Shown one piece after another: positions 1 to 6,229 of a stretch of DNA of 6,426 nt. Each line of letters starts with the position of its first letter. Within the stretch, counting starts at the first letter, position 1. Made by a program: the position numbers and the translations under genes. This stretch comes from Gammaproteobacteria bacterium (GTDB taxonomy: Bacteria > Pseudomonadota > Gammaproteobacteria > UWMA-0217): the NCBI GenBank assembly GCA_011330835.1, contig DRPO01000038.1:1-6426 (forward strand), in the 5' to 3' direction. The notes beneath the pieces are model-generated. The model did no database searches. It was not told the DNA's origin and saw only the letters and a program-made list of their open reading frames with translations.

Positions 1-147
1 GGCATCACCGAATACGACGCCTTGCCGGACAACGCCCGCGCCTACCTGAAGCGGGTGGAGGAGTTGGTCGGAACGCCGATCGACATCATCTCCACCGGGC
101 CGGATCGGGTCGAGACCATCATGCTGCGCGATCCGTTCGGGGGTTGA
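1..147 (+). CDS. purA: Adenylosuccinate synthetase, C-terminal end (partial)
   Basis: The first frame is open from the window edge to a TGA at 145-147 and gives the last 48 residues of a protein whose start lies outside the window. The tail contains LPDNARAYLKRVEELVG, then PIDIISTGPDR, and ends in LRDPFGG. This is the characteristic C-terminus of PurA, the GTP-dependent enzyme that joins IMP and aspartate to make adenylosuccinate in AMP synthesis (cytosolic). In the known family the STGP segment (fragment residues 31-34) contacts the guanine base of GTP; here it is intact, so the visible part looks functional. The gene is convergent with the SirB1-family gene, 238 bases away. Nothing can be said about its promoter or start. 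Confidence 0.95.
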   Translation, partial: GITEYDALPDNARAYLKRVEELVGTPIDIISTGPDRVETIMLRDPFGG

Positions 148-172
148 CGGGAAACCCCTTGCGACCAAGTCC

Positions 173-203
173 GTAGGCCTGACAAGCCGAAGGCGCATCA
201 GGC
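173..203 (+). repeat. REP-type palindrome with GTAG tetranucleotide
   Basis: The unit starts with GTAG (173-176). Next comes an imperfect hairpin: outer arms GCCTGA (177-182) and TCAGGC (198-203), an unpaired internal part, and an inner GCC-GAA-GGC hairpin (186-194). A GTAG or GGAG tetranucleotide at the foot of an imperfect hairpin is the known hallmark of REP elements moved by RAYT (TnpA-REP) enzymes. On the - strand it begins GCCTGATGCGC and ends TCAGGCCTAC, matching as I recall them both ends of a common E. coli REP form. It lies 25 bases after the purA stop, where such elements usually sit. No RAYT gene is present in the window. Confidence 0.75.
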
Positions 204-275
204 AAACCGGCTAAAACGGTTCAAGAGTTGGCGGTAACGCTCATTGCCCTGCTCCGCGGCGTGTTGCTCCGGCTC

Positions 276-292
276 GTCGGGCGGCGCCCGAC
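276..292. terminator. Perfect 7-bp hairpin, possible bidirectional terminator of purA and the SirB1-family gene
   Basis: GTCGGGC (276-282) and GCCCGAC (286-292) form a perfect 7-bp stem with a GGC loop, between two convergent genes. The location and the GC-rich stem fit a transcription end site for both genes. There is no run of T on either side, so it is not a classical intrinsic terminator. It may instead be an RNA-stabilising hairpin or part of the palindromic repeat cluster that follows it. Confidence 0.3.
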
Positions 293-300
293 ATCGCCGT

Positions 301-327
301 TGGGCCGGCGGGACGCCGGCGGTCCCA
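301..327. repeat. Dispersed palindromic repeat, copy 1
   Basis: GCCGGCG (304-310) pairs with CGCCGGC (314-320) over a 3-base loop, and the flanks TGGG (301-304) and CCCA (324-327) are also complementary. An alternative, mutually exclusive stem is GGGAC (310-314) with GTCCC (322-326). The core GCCGGC-GGGAC-GCCGGC is nearly the same as the - strand core GCCGGC-AGGGAT-GCCGGC of the hairpin at 6325-6360. This suggests a repeat family rather than a gene-specific signal. It lies between the convergent purA and SirB1-family genes and could help end transcription there. Confidence 0.5.
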
Positions 328-346
328 GGGGGCGGTAGCCGTCGTC

Positions 347-389
347 ATGTCACAGCCTACGGGTCTTGTGGTCAAGCGCGGCGCATCAG
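347..389. repeat. Possible degenerate REP pieces overlapping the SirB1-family stop codon
   Basis: Two pieces resemble the REP at 173-203. On the - strand, CCGTAGGC (355-362) continues into a sequence containing TGACA, as the REP does after its GTAG. On the + strand, CAAGCGCGGCGCATCAG (373-389) resembles the REP's second half, CAAGCCGAAGGCGCATCAG, with two bases missing. The TGA stop of the SirB1-family gene (386-388 on the - strand) lies inside the second piece. The similarity is short and could be chance in GC-rich DNA. Confidence 0.25.
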
Positions 390-1207
390 TGCAGCGTCGC
401 CTTTTCTTCCTTGAGCGTTTCGACGATCGACTGGATCTTGACGAGATCGTCGCCCTTGGGGCGGGTTCGCAGATAGCGATCCAGGTCCGAGAGGGCCGAG
501 TTTCGGCATTCCAGTTGGTAGAGCAGCAATCCACGTTCGCGTCGCTCGTCCACCAGTGACGGGTCCAGCAGCAGCATGATGTTGAGAATGTCCAGCGTCT
601 GTTCGTGGTCCTGTTGCCGGGTGTAGACGGTTTTCAGGCTTCTGAGCAGCCGCATGATGGTTTCTTCCGGCGTGGCGGCGTTGAGAAACTGCATCATCAT
701 TTCCGCCGAGGCGCCGGGCGCGGCGTGTTGCAGCAGATGCGCCAGTTGTTCTTCGCTCAGACTGACGCCATAGTGGTAGGGGTCGAGCACGAAGACGCCT
801 TCTTCGACCGCGACCTTGACCAGAAAGTGGCCGGGAAACGAGATGCCTTGCAGGTCGACGCCGATGCGTTGCCCGAGCGTGGCGTACAGAATGGAGATGC
901 TGACGGGGATGCCGCGACGCCGTTCGATGACTTCGTTCATCAGGCTGTTGGCGGGGTTGTAGAAGTCGTCATGATCGGCCTTGAAGCCTTTTTCCCGGAA
1001 CAGGAAACGATTCAGTTTCGCGATCCGGTGCTTGACGTCGTCTTCCGGATCGATCTGTTCCCGCAGTTCCACCGACCAGGCGTGCAGCAGGTGCATGTAG
1101 CGCTCGATGTCGAGGTCGGGGCGCGCGTGTTGCGCCAATAGCAGCGAGGCTTCGAATATGTCCGCGTCTGGCCGGTACAGGTAGTGAATGAGTTGTTGGA
1201 TGTTCAT
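386..1207 (-). CDS. SirB1-family protein: transglutaminase-like domain plus TPR tail
   Basis: This gene encodes a 273-residue soluble protein with no signal peptide or membrane segment. The N-terminal two thirds matches the SirB1/transglutaminase-like family (Transglut_core2). Recognisable blocks are NPANSLMNEVIERRRGIPVS (residues 84-103), GISFPGHFLVKV (121-132, with H127) and LDPYHYG (141-147, with D142). Residues from about 183 to 250 form a helical tail of TPR type that includes TLDILNIMLLLDP and ALSDLDRYL. The family's molecular role is not established; E. coli SirB1 (YchA) is the named relative. The His and Asp of the transglutaminase triad have counterparts, but the only cysteine is C234 in the TPR tail. 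A cysteine-protease-like reaction is therefore unlikely, and a scaffold or binding role is the better guess. The ATG at 1207 has a weak AGG about 5 bases upstream and gives a natural family N-terminus. The gene is divergent from the membrane protein gene and convergent with purA. Confidence 0.9.
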   Translation of the reverse strand: MNIQQLIHYLYRPDADIFEASLLLAQHARPDLDIERYMHLLHAWSVELREQIDPEDDVKHRIAKLNRFLFREKGFKADHDDFYNPANSLMNEVIERRRGIPVSISILYATLGQRIGVDLQGISFPGHFLVKVAVEEGVFVLDPYHYGVSLSEEQLAHLLQHAAPGASAEMMMQFLNAATPEETIMRLLRSLKTVYTRQQDHEQTLDILNIMLLLDPSLVDERRERGLLLYQLECRNSALSDLDRYLRTRPKGDDLVKIQSIVETLKEEKATLH

Positions 1208-1224
1208 GAGCGCCTGTTGTTCTG

Positions 1225-1252
1225 ATTATTGTGGATTTGCAGGTTCTGACCA
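1225..1252 (-). promoter_or_regulatory. Candidate sigma-70 promoter of the SirB1-family gene
   Basis: Read on the - strand, TGGTCA (1252-1247, four of six to TTGACA) is followed after 16 bases by AATAAT (1230-1225, five of six to TATAAT). The -10 box would lie 17 bases before the ATG at 1207, leaving a leader of roughly 10 bases. The boxes are only moderate, and no equally good pair was found for the divergent gene, so this is tentative. Confidence 0.25.
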
Positions 1253-1350
1253 TTTGTCCGGGGTCGGGTTCAGCCGGTCGGTCGGGGCGCGGATAAAGCG
1301 GGATGGGTATCGCACTGTGGTTTCAGGGCAAGATGTTTGACTGGTGAAGA

Positions 1351-2103
1351 ATGGTTGACCATAACCCTTACGCGCCGCCGAAGTCGGCGGTGGACGATGT
1401 CTTCAGGACGCGGGACGCCGGAGGAACGCTCGAGGCGGGTCTCGCGGGCGACTACGACTTCCGCATCCTGGATGTGGTCGGCGAGGCCTGGCGGCGCACT
1501 CGGGGCGTCAAGCGCGCCTATTGGGGCGGCATGCTGGTTCTGTTGCTGGTCGTGGCGGCGACCGGGTTGCTGCTCGGTTGGCTGAACGTGTACGGCGATC
1601 AGGACGCGATCGGGCGGCAGCTGTTGGCGGATCTGTTGCTGACCGCCGCCATCTATCCGTTTCTGACGGGGATTATCATGATGGGGGTTCATCGGGCGGT
1701 GGATCTGCCGGTGTCGGTCGGCATGGTCTTTGGCTCTCTGGACGCCAGCGGTCGAATCATCGTGGCGTCGATGGCGGTCAGCCTACTGACGAGCCTTGGG
1801 TTTTTGTTGCTGGTGGCTCCGGGCGTCTACCTGGCGGTGGCCTGGTCTCTGGCGATTCCGCTGATTGTCGACAAGGGCATGGGTCCCTGGCGGGCGATGG
1901 AGGCGTCGCGCAAGGCGATTACCCGGCGCTGGTTAAAGGTCTTCGGGCTGTTCATTGTCATGGGGGCGATACTGGTTGTCGCGGCGCTGTCGGTGATCGG
2001 CTTGTTCTGGGCCTTGCCGATGTCCAGCGTGTTGCTGGGCGTCTTGTATCGAATCGTCTTTGGCGTGGAAAGGGCCCGGCGGCATTCCGGCGAGACCGCC
2101 TGA
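1351..2103 (+). CDS. Integral membrane protein with N-terminal NPYAPP motif (BPSS1780/YciC-like)
   Basis: The product is 250 residues. The cytosolic-looking N-terminus begins with HNPYAPPKSAVDDV (residues 4-16), a motif that opens many uncharacterised proteobacterial membrane proteins. After an acidic linker (17-50), hydrophobic segments lie at about 58-80, 90-112, 137-172 (long, probably two passes around APGVYLAVAWSLAIPLIVD) and 196-236 (two passes). The block PGVYLAVAWSLAIPLIVDKG followed by PWRAMEASRKAITRRWLKVF (179-198) is typical of BPSS1780/YciC-type proteins, whose function is unknown. The C-terminus is short and basic (RARRH). An in-frame TGA at 1345-1347 makes the ATG at 1351 the first possible start and keeps the NPYAPP motif. 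A GGTGA sits only about 3 bases upstream, which is close for a ribosome site. It lies 85 bases before map on the same strand; a functional link is not shown. Confidence 0.85.
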   Translation: MVDHNPYAPPKSAVDDVFRTRDAGGTLEAGLAGDYDFRILDVVGEAWRRTRGVKRAYWGGMLVLLLVVAATGLLLGWLNVYGDQDAIGRQLLADLLLTAAIYPFLTGIIMMGVHRAVDLPVSVGMVFGSLDASGRIIVASMAVSLLTSLGFLLLVAPGVYLAVAWSLAIPLIVDKGMGPWRAMEASRKAITRRWLKVFGLFIVMGAILVVAALSVIGLFWALPMSSVLLGVLYRIVFGVERARRHSGETA

Positions 2104-2139
2104 TTTCTCGTTCCGCCGACTGGCCTTTTTGACTCGGCT

Positions 2140-2152
2140 CGGCATCCCTGCC
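2140..2152. repeat. Dispersed palindromic repeat, degenerate copy 2
   Basis: CGGCATCCCTGCC here is identical over 13 bases to 6336-6348, the centre of the strong hairpin near the right edge, but without its longer outer arms. The remaining GGC-ATCCCT-GCC can only form a 3-bp stem. It lies in the 85-base gap between the membrane protein gene and map. It may be a decayed or minimal member of the repeat family; chance is possible for so short a match. Confidence 0.4.
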
Positions 2153-2188
2153 ACTCTCTGCCTTTTACCTGTCGCGGATTAAGTCTTT

Positions 2189-2956
2189 ATGAGCGTAGCC
2201 ATCAAATCGCCGGAAGAAATCGACAAAATGCGAGTCGCGGGCCGGCTGGCGGCTGAGGTGCTGGAGATGATCGAGCCCCGGGTCGAGGCTGGCATGACGA
2301 CGGACGAGATCGACCGGATCTGTCACGACTATATCGTCAATGAGCAGAAGGCGATTCCGGCGCCGCTGAATTACAAGGGGTTCCCCAAGTCGATCTGCAC
2401 CTCGGTGAATCACCAGATCTGCCATGGCATTCCGGGAGACCGCAAGCTGAAAAACGGCGATATCATCAATATCGACGTGACCGTCATCAAGGACGGGTAT
2501 CACGGCGACACCAGCCTGATGGTCGCGGTCGGCAAGCCCAAGGTGCTGGCCCAGCGATTGATGGAGGCCGCTCGCGAATCCATGATTCGCGGGATCAGAA
2601 CGGTGCGCCCCGGCGCCACGCTGGGCGATATCGGGCATGCGGTGCAGAGTTACGCCGAGTCCAACCGGTTTTCGGTGGTGCGCGAATATTGCGGGCATGG
2701 CATCGGCAGCCGCTTTCACGAGGAGCCGCAGGTTCTGCATTATGGCAAGCCGGGGCAGGGCCTGACGCTGAAGCCGGGAATGACTTTTACCATCGAGCCG
2801 ATGATCAATGCCGGCAAGCGTCACGTCAAACTGCTGCCGGATGGCTGGACCGTGGTCACCAAGGATCACAGCCTGTCGGCGCAATGGGAGCACACCATTC
2901 TGGTCACCGAAGAGGGTTATGAAGTGCTGACCTTGCGCGAGGGCGAAACGATCTGA
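2189..2956 (+). CDS. map: Methionine aminopeptidase, type I
   Basis: This 255-residue cytosolic metalloenzyme removes the initiator methionine from new proteins when the second residue is small. All residues expected of type I MetAP are present. The metal ligands are D96 (in NIDVT), D107 (HGDTS), H170 (CGHGIG), E203 (TIEP) and E234 (WEH), and the substrate-side histidines are H79 (CHGIP) and H177 (RFHEEP). Length and numbering are within one residue of the E. coli enzyme, and there is no N-terminal zinc-finger extension. The ATG at 2189 gives the usual family N-terminus (SVAIKSPEEIDKMRVAGRLAAEVL). Only a weak purine stretch precedes it, with no clear Shine-Dalgarno site. glnD follows after 18 bases, as in E. 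coli where map and glnD are also neighbours, so the two are probably co-transcribed. Confidence 0.98.
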   Translation: MSVAIKSPEEIDKMRVAGRLAAEVLEMIEPRVEAGMTTDEIDRICHDYIVNEQKAIPAPLNYKGFPKSICTSVNHQICHGIPGDRKLKNGDIINIDVTVIKDGYHGDTSLMVAVGKPKVLAQRLMEAARESMIRGIRTVRPGATLGDIGHAVQSYAESNRFSVVREYCGHGIGSRFHEEPQVLHYGKPGQGLTLKPGMTFTIEPMINAGKRHVKLLPDGWTVVTKDHSLSAQWEHTILVTEEGYEVLTLREGETI

Positions 2957-2974
2957 CCTCCACCGGGTTTTTCC

Positions 2975-5650
2975 ATGAATACGCCGCCATCTCCGTCCGG
3001 CGACAGCAAGGGGCTGGAGTCCCGTTTTTTTCAGTGGCTCACTGAAGTCGATGCCGTGACGCCATCGGCGCGCGCCTTTCGCGAGGCGATGGAAACGCTG
3101 CGTTCGATGCTCGACGAGGCCTTTGACGGCGGCGTTGGCGTTTGCCTGGTGATCGAGCGGTTGACGCAGGGCGTTGACCGTTTGTTGCTGCGCGCCTGGG
3201 GGCATTTCGGGCTGGATCAATATCCCGGCGCAGCGCTGCTGGCGGTAGGCGGCTATGGGCGGGGGGAACTGCATCCCGGTTCCGATATCGACGTGCTGAT
3301 CCTTCACGAAGCGTCGATCGATCAGGCGCTGGAGGAGCGGATCAGCCAGTTTCTGACTTTTCTCTGGGATATGCGCCTGGATCTGGGCAGCAGCGTCCGC
3401 GGCATCGAAAGCTGTATCGAGGAGGGCGCCAGGGATCTGAGTATCGCCACGACATTTTTTGAATCCCGGTTGCTGGCGGGTCCCGAGCGCGTTTTCCGGC
3501 AATTCCAGGAAGCTATCGAATCGCCTGAATTCTGGCCCAGCCGGACTTTTTTCCAGGCCAAGCTCGAGGAGCAGCAGGCGCGTCACGCGCGCTTCGGCGA
3601 CACGGCCTATCGTATCGAGCCCAATCTCAAGGAAAGCCCCGGTGGACTGCGGGATATCCAGATCCTCTCCTGGATTCTGACGCGTCATTTTGGCGTCAAG
3701 ACGCTCGAAGAGCTGGTGGTTGTCGGCTTTCTTCAGGAAGACGAATTTCGTTTGCTGGACGAAGCGCGCAAATTTCTGTGGCGAGTGCGCTATGTGCTGC
3801 ATCGCCTCGCGGGGCGCAAGGAAGATCGTCTGTTGCTGGAGCATCAAAAATCCGTCGCGGCGTTTTTCGGCTTTACCGACAAGGAGGGCAACCTCGCGGT
3901 CGAGCATTTCATGAAGCAGTATTTCGGAGTGGCGACGGATATTCAGCGCCTCAATGAAATGCTGTTTCAGTTGTTCGAGGAGCAGATCACGTTGAAGAAC
4001 GTGTTGTCTCCCCCGCGCAGGATCAACGAGCGCTTTCAGAGCCGCAGCGGCTACCTGGAAATCACGCGCCCCGATGTATTCAAGGAATATCCGCCCGCCA
4101 TCTTGGAGCTGTTTCTGGTCTTGCAGCGTCATCCCGATCTGGTGGGTGTTCGCGCATCCACTATCCGAGCGATCCGGTCGCATCTGTACCTGATCGATGA
4201 AAAGTTCCGTCAAGACCCGCGATGCCAGGCCATCTTTGTCCAAATGCTGGCGCAACCGGCGGGCATCTATCATGAATTTCGGCACATGAACGCCTATGGC
4301 GTGCTGGCGAACTATCTGCCGGAGTTCGGTCGGATCGTCGGTCTGATGCAATTCGACCTGTTTCACGCCTATACGGTGGATGAGCACATCATCATGGTGT
4401 TGCGTTACGCGCGGCGCCTGTCGGATGAAAAATATTTCGACGAGGAGCCGACCTGCAGCCGGATACACTCGGGATTAAGAAATCCGGTGCTGCTTTACGT
4501 CGCCTGTCTTTATCACGATATCGCCAAGGGGCGCGGCGGAGATCACTCCGAACTCGGCGTGGCCGACGCCAGCGCGTTCTGTCTGCGTCATGGTTTTACC
4601 GCCGAGGATACCGAGCTGGTTTGCTGGCTGGTGCGTCATCATCTGCTGATGTCCACGGTCGCTCAGCGCAAGGATATCTCCGACCCCGACGTGGTGGCCG
4701 ATTTCGTGTCGAAAATCCGCAATGTCGAATATCTGGAATATCTGTATCTGCTGACGGTTTCCGACATCAAGGGCACCAATCCCGAATTGTGGAATGACTG
4801 GAAAGCGGTCTTGCTGGCGCAGCTCTATCAGTCGTCGCGAAAAATGCTGATGGCGGGAGACAAAGACCAGCCGGTCGCGGAAAGAATGCTCAATACCAGC
4901 AGCACCGCGGAGGGCCGCCTGATCGAGCGCGGTTATTCCGAGGCGAGGATCCTGGCGCTGTGGGAGACTTTCGATTCGGGCTATTTTCTCCACCACGATC
5001 CCGAAGCTATCGTCTGGCATACGGCCAGCATTCTGGAAATTCCCGATCCGGCGGAGCCGCTGGTGGCCATCAGGGCGAAGGGGGAGCGGGGCGCGACCGA
5101 AATTCTCGTCTATGTCGAGGATCAGCCCCGCCTGTTCTATCGGATCTCCCGGGCGATTTCGAATCTCGGGCTGAACATTGCCGGCGCGGACATTTATACG
5201 ACCCAGGCGGGCAAGGCGCTACAGATCTTCTATATTCTCGACAAGGAGGGAAGACCCTGTCGCGAGGCCTCCGACATTGACCTGATCCAGACGCGCCTGG
5301 AGAAAACCTTGTCCGCCGACGAGCCGCCAGAACCGGTCGGCTCGGTCAGGGTCAACCGCAAGCTCAAGTCATTCGATTCTCGTCCGGAAGTGGAATTTCT
5401 CAACCCGCCCGGGAAATACTTTACCGAGGTGCATATCTCCGCCGGCGATCGTCCGGGGTTGGTGGCGGATATCAGCCATGTCCTCGCGGAAGAGAATATC
5501 AATGTTTCCCGCGCGTTCATCGCAACCGTCAGCGAACGAGCCGAGGATGTGATTCATGTCATGACCGCCGATGGTCGTCCGTTGAGTCCCGAGGAGCAGG
5601 GCGGGTTGAGGCAACGTCTCTTGCGGGTTCTGGAGAATACCGCTGAGTGA
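2975..5650 (+). CDS. glnD: Bifunctional PII uridylyltransferase / uridylyl-removing enzyme
   Basis: GlnD is the cytosolic glutamine sensor of the nitrogen-regulation cascade. At low glutamine it uridylylates PII proteins (GlnB/GlnK), and at high glutamine it removes the UMP. At 891 residues it is essentially the E. coli length, and all domains are present in order. The nucleotidyltransferase domain has VGGYGRGELHPGSDIDVLIL (91-110) with G92, G93, D104 and D106. A GlnD helical linker contains YRIEPNLKESPGGLRDIQ (212-229). The HD hydrolase domain starts at HAYTVDEH (464-471) and has H514-D515 (YHDIAKGRGGDHSELG), H524, H555-H556 and D597. Two C-terminal ACT domains bind glutamine: about 709-785 (VEDQPRLFYRISRAISNLGLNI) and 816-890 (AGDRPGLVADISHVLAEENINV). 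Every catalytic motif is intact, so both activities are expected. The ATG at 2975 fits the family N-terminus but has no Shine-Dalgarno sequence; translation may depend on ribosomes finishing map. No PII gene is in the window. Confidence 0.98.
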   Translation: MNTPPSPSGDSKGLESRFFQWLTEVDAVTPSARAFREAMETLRSMLDEAFDGGVGVCLVIERLTQGVDRLLLRAWGHFGLDQYPGAALLAVGGYGRGELHPGSDIDVLILHEASIDQALEERISQFLTFLWDMRLDLGSSVRGIESCIEEGARDLSIATTFFESRLLAGPERVFRQFQEAIESPEFWPSRTFFQAKLEEQQARHARFGDTAYRIEPNLKESPGGLRDIQILSWILTRHFGVKTLEELVVVGFLQEDEFRLLDEARKFLWRVRYVLHRLAGRKEDRLLLEHQKSVAAFFGFTDKEGNLAVEHFMKQYFGVATDIQRLNEMLFQLFEEQITLKNVLSPPRRINERFQSRSGYLEITRPDVFKEYPPAILELFLVLQRHPDLVGVRASTIRAIRSHLYLIDEKFRQDPRCQAIFVQMLAQPAGIYHEFRHMNAYGVLANYLPEFGRIVGLMQFDLFHAYTVDEHIIMVLRYARRLSDEKYFDEEPTCSRIHSGLRNPVLLYVACLYHDIAKGRGGDHSELGVADASAFCLRHGFTAEDTELVCWLVRHHLLMSTVAQRKDISDPDVVADFVSKIRNVEYLEYLYLLTVSDIKGTNPELWNDWKAVLLAQLYQSSRKMLMAGDKDQPVAERMLNTSSTAEGRLIERGYSEARILALWETFDSGYFLHHDPEAIVWHTASILEIPDPAEPLVAIRAKGERGATEILVYVEDQPRLFYRISRAISNLGLNIAGADIYTTQAGKALQIFYILDKEGRPCREASDIDLIQTRLEKTLSADEPPEPVGSVRVNRKLKSFDSRPEVEFLNPPGKYFTEVHISAGDRPGLVADISHVLAEENINVSRAFIATVSERAEDVIHVMTADGRPLSPEEQGGLRQRLLRVLENTAE

Positions 5651-5653
5651 GGT

Positions 5654-6229
5654 CTACTTCTCTGTTCCCGCGATCAGGTTGGCGATATTGCCGCGGTGCC
5701 GCCAGTAGATCAGCGCCGCGATGATGACCCCGAATAGCAGAAACGGGCGGGAATGCGTCGTGAAATGGATGATCGGCGGCATGGCGGCGGCGGCGCTCAA
5801 ACCGCCCACGGAGGAAATCTTTCCGAGCTTGTAGGCGAGCATCCAGACCGCCAGCACGCCGAGCGCCACGATCCAGTTGAGTCCAATCAGAACGCCGAAC
5901 GCCGTGGCGATGCCCTTGCCGCCCTTGAAGCCGAAAAAAATCGGGTAGAGGTGGCCCAGGAACGCCGCCAGCGCGACCAGCAACTGGGTATTCAGATCCG
6001 CGCCGAGAAATTTCGCCAGCAGCACCGGCAGCAGTCCTTTTAGCAGGTCTCCCGCCAGCGTCATGGCGGCGGGCTTCTTGCCCGCCAGGCGCATGACATT
6101 GGTCGCGCCCGGGTTTCCAGACCCCTGGCTGCGCGGATCGGGCAACCCCATGAGGCGGCAGACGACGATGGCGCTGGAGATCGAACCGAACAGGTAGCCA
6201 GCGAGAACCAGAAGGGTGGATAGAAGCAT
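5654..6229 (-). CDS. plsY: Acyl-phosphate:glycerol-3-phosphate acyltransferase
   Basis: PlsY is an inner-membrane enzyme that transfers the acyl group from acyl phosphate (made by PlsX) to glycerol 3-phosphate, giving lysophosphatidic acid, the first step of phospholipid synthesis. From the ATG at 6229 the protein has 191 residues with about five hydrophobic segments. The three family motifs are visible: GSGNPGATN (36-44), KGGKGIATA (102-110) and RHRGNIANLIAGTE (177-190). DLLKG (61-65) and GHLYPIFFGF (92-101) are also typical. The ATG start places YLFGSISSAIVVCRLMGLPDPR where E. coli PlsY has its matching block. A TTG at 6274, with GGAG 5 bases upstream, would give 206 residues, and another TTG at 6307 would give 217; the ATG has no clear ribosome site. 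The last four codons and the third motif look normal. The gene is convergent with glnD, with 3 bases between the stops. Confidence 0.95.
   Translation of the reverse strand: MLLSTLLVLAGYLFGSISSAIVVCRLMGLPDPRSQGSGNPGATNVMRLAGKKPAAMTLAGDLLKGLLPVLLAKFLGADLNTQLLVALAAFLGHLYPIFFGFKGGKGIATAFGVLIGLNWIVALGVLAVWMLAYKLGKISSVGGLSAAAAMPPIIHFTTHSRPFLLFGVIIAALIYWRHRGNIANLIAGTEK

Noticed and set aside
140..158. GGGGTT/AACCCC hairpin spanning the purA stop as a terminator
   Set aside because: The stem is only 6 bp with a 7-base loop and is followed by just two T residues, which is too weak to call.
205..225. GGTTCAAG (218-225) as the T-arm of a tRNA gene after purA
   Set aside because: There is no matching acceptor stem, anticodon arm or 3' CCA around it; the AACCG/CGGTT pair there is a weak 5-bp hairpin.
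605..1141. A 178-codon + strand open frame inside the SirB1-family gene
   Set aside because: It is antisense to a gene with clear family motifs, and its translation shows no recognisable domain.
2086..2130. CGAGA/TCTCG inverted repeat followed by TTTTT as a terminator after the membrane protein gene
   Set aside because: The stem is only 5 bp with a 10-base loop, and the T run lies about 15 bases beyond it, so it does not form an intrinsic terminator.
1521..2132. A 203-codon + strand open frame overlapping the membrane protein gene
   Set aside because: The other frame has the NPYAPP motif and clear membrane helices; this one is a G/R/D-rich shadow.
2129..2157. TTGACT (2129-2134), a good -35 match, as a map promoter
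   Set aside because: At 17 bases' spacing the -10 region reads CACTCT, which matches TATAAT at only two positions.
2165..4468. A 767-codon open frame on the - strand opposite map and glnD
   Set aside because: It lies fully antisense to two genes with complete, recognisable motifs. Its own translation is rich in Q, R, H and D without any domain I recognise, as expected for a shadow frame in GC-rich DNA.
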